A DNA stretch of 9,550 nt from Clostridia bacterium (lineage in GTDB: Bacteria; Bacillota; Clostridia; Christensenellales; Aristaeellaceae), in the NCBI GenBank assembly GCA_900759005.1, contig CAAEUQ010000105.1:1-9550 (forward strand). The letters are read 5' to 3'. Shown in pieces: positions 6,535 through 9,550 of the stretch (its first letter is position 1; each line of letters begins with the position of its first letter). A program made the translations under genes and the position numbers. The notes beneath the pieces are model-generated. The model was not told the DNA's origin. It worked only from the letters and a program-made list of their open reading frames with translations, and did not search any database.

Positions 6535-7701
6535 ATGGGCAAACTGAAAATCGGCGTTTTCGGTCTCTGGCGCGGCATGGAATACGTTCGACAGTTCCAC
6601 GCGCACCCCGATACGGAAATCTGGGCGGTCTGCGATTCGGACGAAAAGCGCGTTGCGGAAGCGGCTGGGCATTGCGGCAATCAGATCAGGACGTACAAAA
6701 CCTACGACGAGCTGCTCGAAAGCGGCGTCGACGCGGTCGTGCTCTGCAATTACTTCAATGAGCACGCGCCCGCGGCGATCAAGGCGATGGAGCGCGGAAT
6801 CGACGTGCTCAGCGAATGCACCGCGGGCAGCACGCTGCGCGAATGCGTCGAGCTGGTCGAAGCGGTCGAACGCACGGGCAGGAAGTATATGCTGGCGGAG
6901 AATTACCCGTTCTCCCGCCCAATGCGCGAGATTACGAATCTCGTCAAGGGCGGCACGCTCGGGCGCATTCTGTATGCCGAGGGCGAATACAATCACACCG
7001 CGACGCGCGAAGACCTGATTGCGCTCACGCCCGGCAAAACCCATTGGCGTGCCTATATGCCGCGCACGTATTACTGTACCCACGCGCTGGGGCCGCTGAT
7101 GTACGCAACCGGCGAAATGCCCGTTTCCGTCAGCGCCTACGCGGTGCATTCGGACGTGCTCTATGAGTACAACGACGTGCGCCACAATTACGACGCGATC
7201 GGCATGATGAACTGCATCACCGATGACGGCGCGCTCTTCCGCTTTACCGGCTGCACGGCGATGGGCTCGCGCTCGGGCTATCGCATTGTCGGCGAGAACG
7301 GCTCGGCGGAAACGGGGCGCGCGACGGGCGATCAGGTGTATCTGACCTATCAGCCGTGGCTGATTCCTGATGGAAAGAGCGTAAGTCAGCTTTACGCGCC
7401 GAACGTTCCGGAGCCGGCAAATGGCGCAGGGCACGGCGGCGGCGATTATTTCGTCGCGACGCATTTCGTGAATTACTTAAAGGGCGAAGAAGATGCTTTC
7501 TTCGACGTTTACCGCAGCGCGACGATGTCGGCGGTCGGCATTCTCGGCTGGCGAAGCTGTTTGGAGAATGGCAAGCCATATCGCATTCCGGATTTCCGCG
7601 ATCCTGCTCAGCGCGAACCTCTCCGCGAGGACGCGCTCTCCCCGTTCCCGGACGAAAACGGAAACGTGACGCTCCCCTGTGCGCTGCCGCTGAAAAAGTG
7701 A
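6535..7701 (+). CDS. Gfo/Idh/MocA-family oxidoreductase with GH109-like features
   Basis: A 388-residue protein with an N-terminal Rossmann domain (KLKIGVFGLWRGM, 3-15; acidic AVCDSDEKR after strand 2) and a C-terminal alpha/beta substrate domain. The family's usual E-K-P lysine is absent: the corresponding stretch reads LSECTAGSTLREC (92-104). Several blocks resemble the NAD-dependent glycoside hydrolase family GH109: the helix after it, YMLAENYPF (118-126), LYAEGEYNH (146-154), YCTHALGPL (180-188) and GHGGGD (299-304), followed by a DVYRSA...ENGKPYRIPDF ending. GH109 enzymes use bound NAD for glycoside cleavage by transient oxidation. From memory, family catalytic histidines lie in the HxLGP-type block. 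A dehydrogenase or a hydrolase is therefore possible and the substrate is unknown. It is the first gene of the operon; ocd follows after 10 nt. Confidence 0.85.
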   Translation: MGKLKIGVFGLWRGMEYVRQFHAHPDTEIWAVCDSDEKRVAEAAGHCGNQIRTYKTYDELLESGVDAVVLCNYFNEHAPAAIKAMERGIDVLSECTAGSTLRECVELVEAVERTGRKYMLAENYPFSRPMREITNLVKGGTLGRILYAEGEYNHTATREDLIALTPGKTHWRAYMPRTYYCTHALGPLMYATGEMPVSVSAYAVHSDVLYEYNDVRHNYDAIGMMNCITDDGALFRFTGCTAMGSRSGYRIVGENGSAETGRATGDQVYLTYQPWLIPDGKSVSQLYAPNVPEPANGAGHGGGDYFVATHFVNYLKGEEDAFFDVYRSATMSAVGILGWRSCLENGKPYRIPDFRDPAQREPLREDALSPFPDENGNVTLPCALPLKK

Positions 7702-7711
7702 GGGAATTCCG

Positions 7712-8698
7712 ATGGAACACAAGGCGATGATTATCGGCGAAGAAACCGTCAAAAAGTATCTTACACCGGAAGACGTGATCGACTGCGTTGAAAAGACATG
7801 GCGCTGGTACGGCGAAGGCAAGGTCGTGATGCCGAACAAAATCACGACGGACATGACGAGTCAGGGCGTCGCCGGCTGGTTCAACGCGATGCCGGCATAC
7901 ATTCAGCCGATGGACGTCGCGGGCGTCAAGCTGGTTGGCGGCTACGATGAAAACCGCGCGCTGGGTCTGCCCTACATCATGGCGAACGTGATGATCACGG
8001 ATTCGCGCACGGGCTTACTCAAGGCGGTCATCAGCGGCAACTGGATCAACGATCTGCGCACGGGCGCGCAGCCTGCGATCATGGCAAAGCTTCTCGCGTC
8101 GTCGACGGATGTCATAACCATTATCGGGACGGGGCTTCAGGGCTACATGAGTCTATTGTGCATGAGCAAGGTGCTCCCCCTGAAAGAAGTGCGCCTGAGC
8201 GACATTTCCGAAGCGGCGATGGATCGATTCATTCAGCGTTTTCCGGACGCGGCGTTCAAATTCGTCAAATGCGCATCGAACGAAAAAGCGTGCCGCGGCG
8301 CGGATGTGATCATCACGGTAACGAACGCGAACGCAAATCTGGTGGAATACGACTGGATCAAGAAGGGCGCGCTGGTAATGACGATGGGCTCGTTCCGCGA
8401 GACGAGCTTCGACTGCGTGCGCAAAGCGGATCGGATTGCGACCGACCATGTAGGGCAGTCGCTGCATCGCGGCAATGTAAAGGAGCTTGCGGAGCTGGGC
8501 GAGATCACGGCGGAATCGTTTGACATTGTGATTCCGGACGTACTGGCGGGCAAGCAGGCGGCGCGCGTCAACGCGGACGATTACATTTACGCACAGATCA
8601 TCGGCACGGGAATGCTGGATGTTGCGGTTGGCGGTTTACTGCTTGAAAAGCTGGCGGCGGCGGGCGAGGAACCGCTGCGCGTCGACATGGCAAAATGA
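7712..8698 (+). CDS. Ornithine cyclodeaminase/mu-crystallin family enzyme
   Basis: A 328-residue NAD(P)-dependent enzyme of the OCD/mu-crystallin superfamily, whose members act on imines and amino acids (ornithine cyclodeaminase, archaeal alanine dehydrogenase, ketimine reductases, opine-type dehydrogenases). The conserved substrate lysine is in AGVKLVGGY (K73), the substrate arginine in NDLRTGA (R116), and the dinucleotide fold in ITIIGTGLQGYMS (135-147). The segment aligned with the ornithine-cyclodeaminase signature G-x-D-x-P-G-K-x-E-L reads GSFRETSFDC (226-235), so true ornithine cyclodeaminase activity is doubtful. AGGGA lies about 7 nt before ATG 7712. It starts 10 nt after the gfo-type gene and its stop overlaps the regulator start (ATGA). 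The reaction probably concerns the same pathway as its neighbour, but which one cannot be stated. Confidence 0.9.
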   Translation: MEHKAMIIGEETVKKYLTPEDVIDCVEKTWRWYGEGKVVMPNKITTDMTSQGVAGWFNAMPAYIQPMDVAGVKLVGGYDENRALGLPYIMANVMITDSRTGLLKAVISGNWINDLRTGAQPAIMAKLLASSTDVITIIGTGLQGYMSLLCMSKVLPLKEVRLSDISEAAMDRFIQRFPDAAFKFVKCASNEKACRGADVIITVTNANANLVEYDWIKKGALVMTMGSFRETSFDCVRKADRIATDHVGQSLHRGNVKELAELGEITAESFDIVIPDVLAGKQAARVNADDYIYAQIIGTGMLDVAVGGLLLEKLAAAGEEPLRVDMAK

Positions 8699-9399
8699 GC
8701 GCCGAGGGAATCAGTCGTACAAAGCTGTTTGAAGACGTATCGGAGCGGATCATTTCCATGATCCGCTCCGAGGAATATCCGGCTGGAGCGCGTTTGCCGT
8801 CCGAGCAGCAGCTTGCGCAGCGGTTTGAAGTCAGCCGGAACACGGTGCGCGGAGCGATTCGCAGTTTATCGATTTTCGGACTTTTGCGCTCGATCAACGG
8901 TTCCGGAACATTTGTATCTGAGCGGGCGAATGTGATTCTGGAAGCGCAGGCGCTGGCGTCGATCATGGCGCATCCGGATGCTTTATTGGAGCTGGTTCAG
9001 GCGCGCTGCGTACTTGAGCCGCAGCTGGCGGCGATGGCGGCGCGTGCGGCGAGCCGCGAAGAGATTGATCGTTTATTCGAAATTGTCGAACGAATGCGCG
9101 GCGTTGAAGATCACACGGCGCAGATCAACATCGGTTTCAGCTTTCATCTGGAGCTTGCTCGGATGGCGCACAACCGCGTTCTCCTCGGTTTTTACACGTC
9201 CTCCGCGAAGCAGCTGCGCGACATGCGTTTACTGGGCTTCCCCGTTCCGCACGATTACGCGCGCAGCACGGAAGATCATCTTCGCATTGCCGAGGCGATC
9301 GCCTCCCGCGACCCCGATCTCTCCCAATTTCAGATGCGCCACCACATCACCCTCTGCTACCAGTCGGCGGTGCCGACAGACACTTGCTGCCGCGCTTGA
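8695..9399 (+). CDS. FadR/FCD-type GntR transcriptional regulator
   Basis: A 234-residue regulator. The N-terminal winged helix (about 11-76) has the GntR hallmarks LPSEQQLAQRFEVSRNTVRGAIRSL and GSGTFVSE in order. The C-terminal FCD effector domain (about 95-222) has LLELVQARCVLEPQLAAMAA, then FHLELA (H151), STEDHLRIAEAI (H195) and MRHHITL (H216/217). The acidic metal ligand normally four residues before the first FCD histidine is a glycine here (G147). The ATG overlaps the ocd stop by 4 nt and has no strong ribosome binding site, which suggests translational coupling. As the last gene of the operon it is expected to control the operon, and itself, in response to a small acid or related metabolite. 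A strong terminator follows 8 nt after the stop. Confidence 0.92.
   Translation: MSAEGISRTKLFEDVSERIISMIRSEEYPAGARLPSEQQLAQRFEVSRNTVRGAIRSLSIFGLLRSINGSGTFVSERANVILEAQALASIMAHPDALLELVQARCVLEPQLAAMAARAASREEIDRLFEIVERMRGVEDHTAQINIGFSFHLELARMAHNRVLLGFYTSSAKQLRDMRLLGFPVPHDYARSTEDHLRIAEAIASRDPDLSQFQMRHHITLCYQSAVPTDTCCRA
8740..8771. repeat. Perfect 14-bp inverted repeat inside the regulator gene
   Basis: TCGGAGCGGATCAT (8740-8753), a 4-nt TTCC spacer, and ATGATCCGCTCCGA (8758-8771). It encodes a palindromic peptide, SERIISMIRSE (residues 16-26), in the first helix of the DNA-binding domain. It could form a stable mRNA hairpin or act as an intragenic binding site. It has no T-tract, so it is not an intrinsic terminator. 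Confidence 0.9.
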
Positions 9400-9406
9400 T
9401 CACGGC

Positions 9407-9435
9407 GCATTTGAGTCGGGAAGCGACTCAAATGC
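9407..9435 (+). terminator. Intrinsic terminator of the gfo-ocd-gntR operon
   Basis: A perfect 12-bp stem GCATTTGAGTCG (9407-9418) / CGACTCAAATGC (9424-9435) with loop GGAAG, followed at once by TTTCTTTGTTTCC. It begins 8 nt after the regulator stop. Confidence 0.9.
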
Positions 9436-9473
9436 TTTCTTTGTTTCCATCCACACTTTCTTCCCATTACGAC

Positions 9474-9504
9474 GCGAATCGAGCCGGATAGCGGCTCGAT
9501 TCGC
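9474..9504. repeat. Second perfect stem-loop downstream of the operon
   Basis: A 13-bp perfect stem GCGAATCGAGCCG (9474-9486) / CGGCTCGATTCGC (9492-9504) with loop GATAG. Neither side has a T-tract, so it is not a classical terminator in either direction. Its design (a GAG(C/T)CG stem tip and a 5-nt GnAnG loop) resembles the terminator 39 bp before it. It may be a copy of an intergenic hairpin element. The bases between the two stems (9436-9473) hold nothing else recognisable. Confidence 0.7.
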
Positions 9505-9514
9505 TCAGACTGTC

Positions 9515-9550
9515 GAAAAACCCCGGAGAGCTCGAGAGGGCCGCAGCCCT
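9515..9550 (-). other. Start of a third hairpin, perhaps a terminator of an off-window minus-strand gene
   Basis: AAAAACCCCGGAGAGCTCG is followed by AGGGC-CGCA-GCCCT (9537-9550), where a 5-bp stem has just closed when the window ends. If the pairing continues, the minus strand would read a long GC-rich stem ending in GGGGTTTTTC, a typical terminator for a convergent gene to the right. Only the first arm and the loop are visible. Confidence 0.4.

Noticed and set aside
6472..7464. 330-codon open frame on the minus strand
   Set aside because: It is antisense to the Gfo/Idh/MocA gene and would also cross that operon's promoter. The translation has no recognisable domain.

Overview
The window looks like a chromosomal segment from a fairly GC-rich member of the Clostridia (Bacillota). 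The basis is strong GGAGG-type ribosome binding sites, consensus TTGA/TATAAT promoters, very tight gene packing, a bacillota-style prmA-rsmE-mtaB-hit-rpsU neighbourhood, and strong use of GCG/CGC codons. A gut lineage such as Christensenellales would fit, but the sequence does not settle that.

Left two thirds (1-6330), all on the minus strand, so read right to left. A promoter at 6381-6409 drives a compact operon: a DUF1622 membrane protein, a PfkB-family sugar kinase, prmA (ribosomal protein L11 methyltransferase), rsmE (16S rRNA m3U1498 methyltransferase), mtaB (tRNA ms2t6A37 methylthiotransferase) and a HIT-family hydrolase. Gaps are 6-24 nt, and two junctions overlap (4 nt and 1 nt). Next is rpsU (ribosomal protein S21, 57 codons), with its own promoter and a strong terminator. 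A TRM11-like RNA methyltransferase follows, and then the 5' part of a gene with a Rho N-terminal domain and a Pro/Glu/Lys/Ala repeat tail, cut by the window edge. Most of this block concerns ribosome and tRNA modification and, probably, transcription termination.

Right third (6410-9435), plus strand. A divergent promoter at 6435-6463 drives a three-gene operon: a Gfo/Idh/MocA-fold protein with GH109-like features, an ornithine cyclodeaminase/mu-crystallin family enzyme, and a FadR-type GntR regulator overlapping it by ATGA. A clear intrinsic terminator (9407-9435) ends the operon. The layout suggests a small inducible catabolic unit controlled by its last gene. Its substrate cannot be read from the sequence. 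A palindrome over the predicted transcription start is a candidate operator.

The last 115 bases hold a second perfect stem-loop and the start of a third hairpin that leaves the window. No stretch longer than about 205 bases lacks a gene. I see no mobile element, CRISPR array, tRNA or rRNA. There is no clear sign of a dramatic new system. The most interesting item is the uncharacterised Gfo/Idh/MocA-OCD-GntR operon, followed by the possible disordered extension of Rho.
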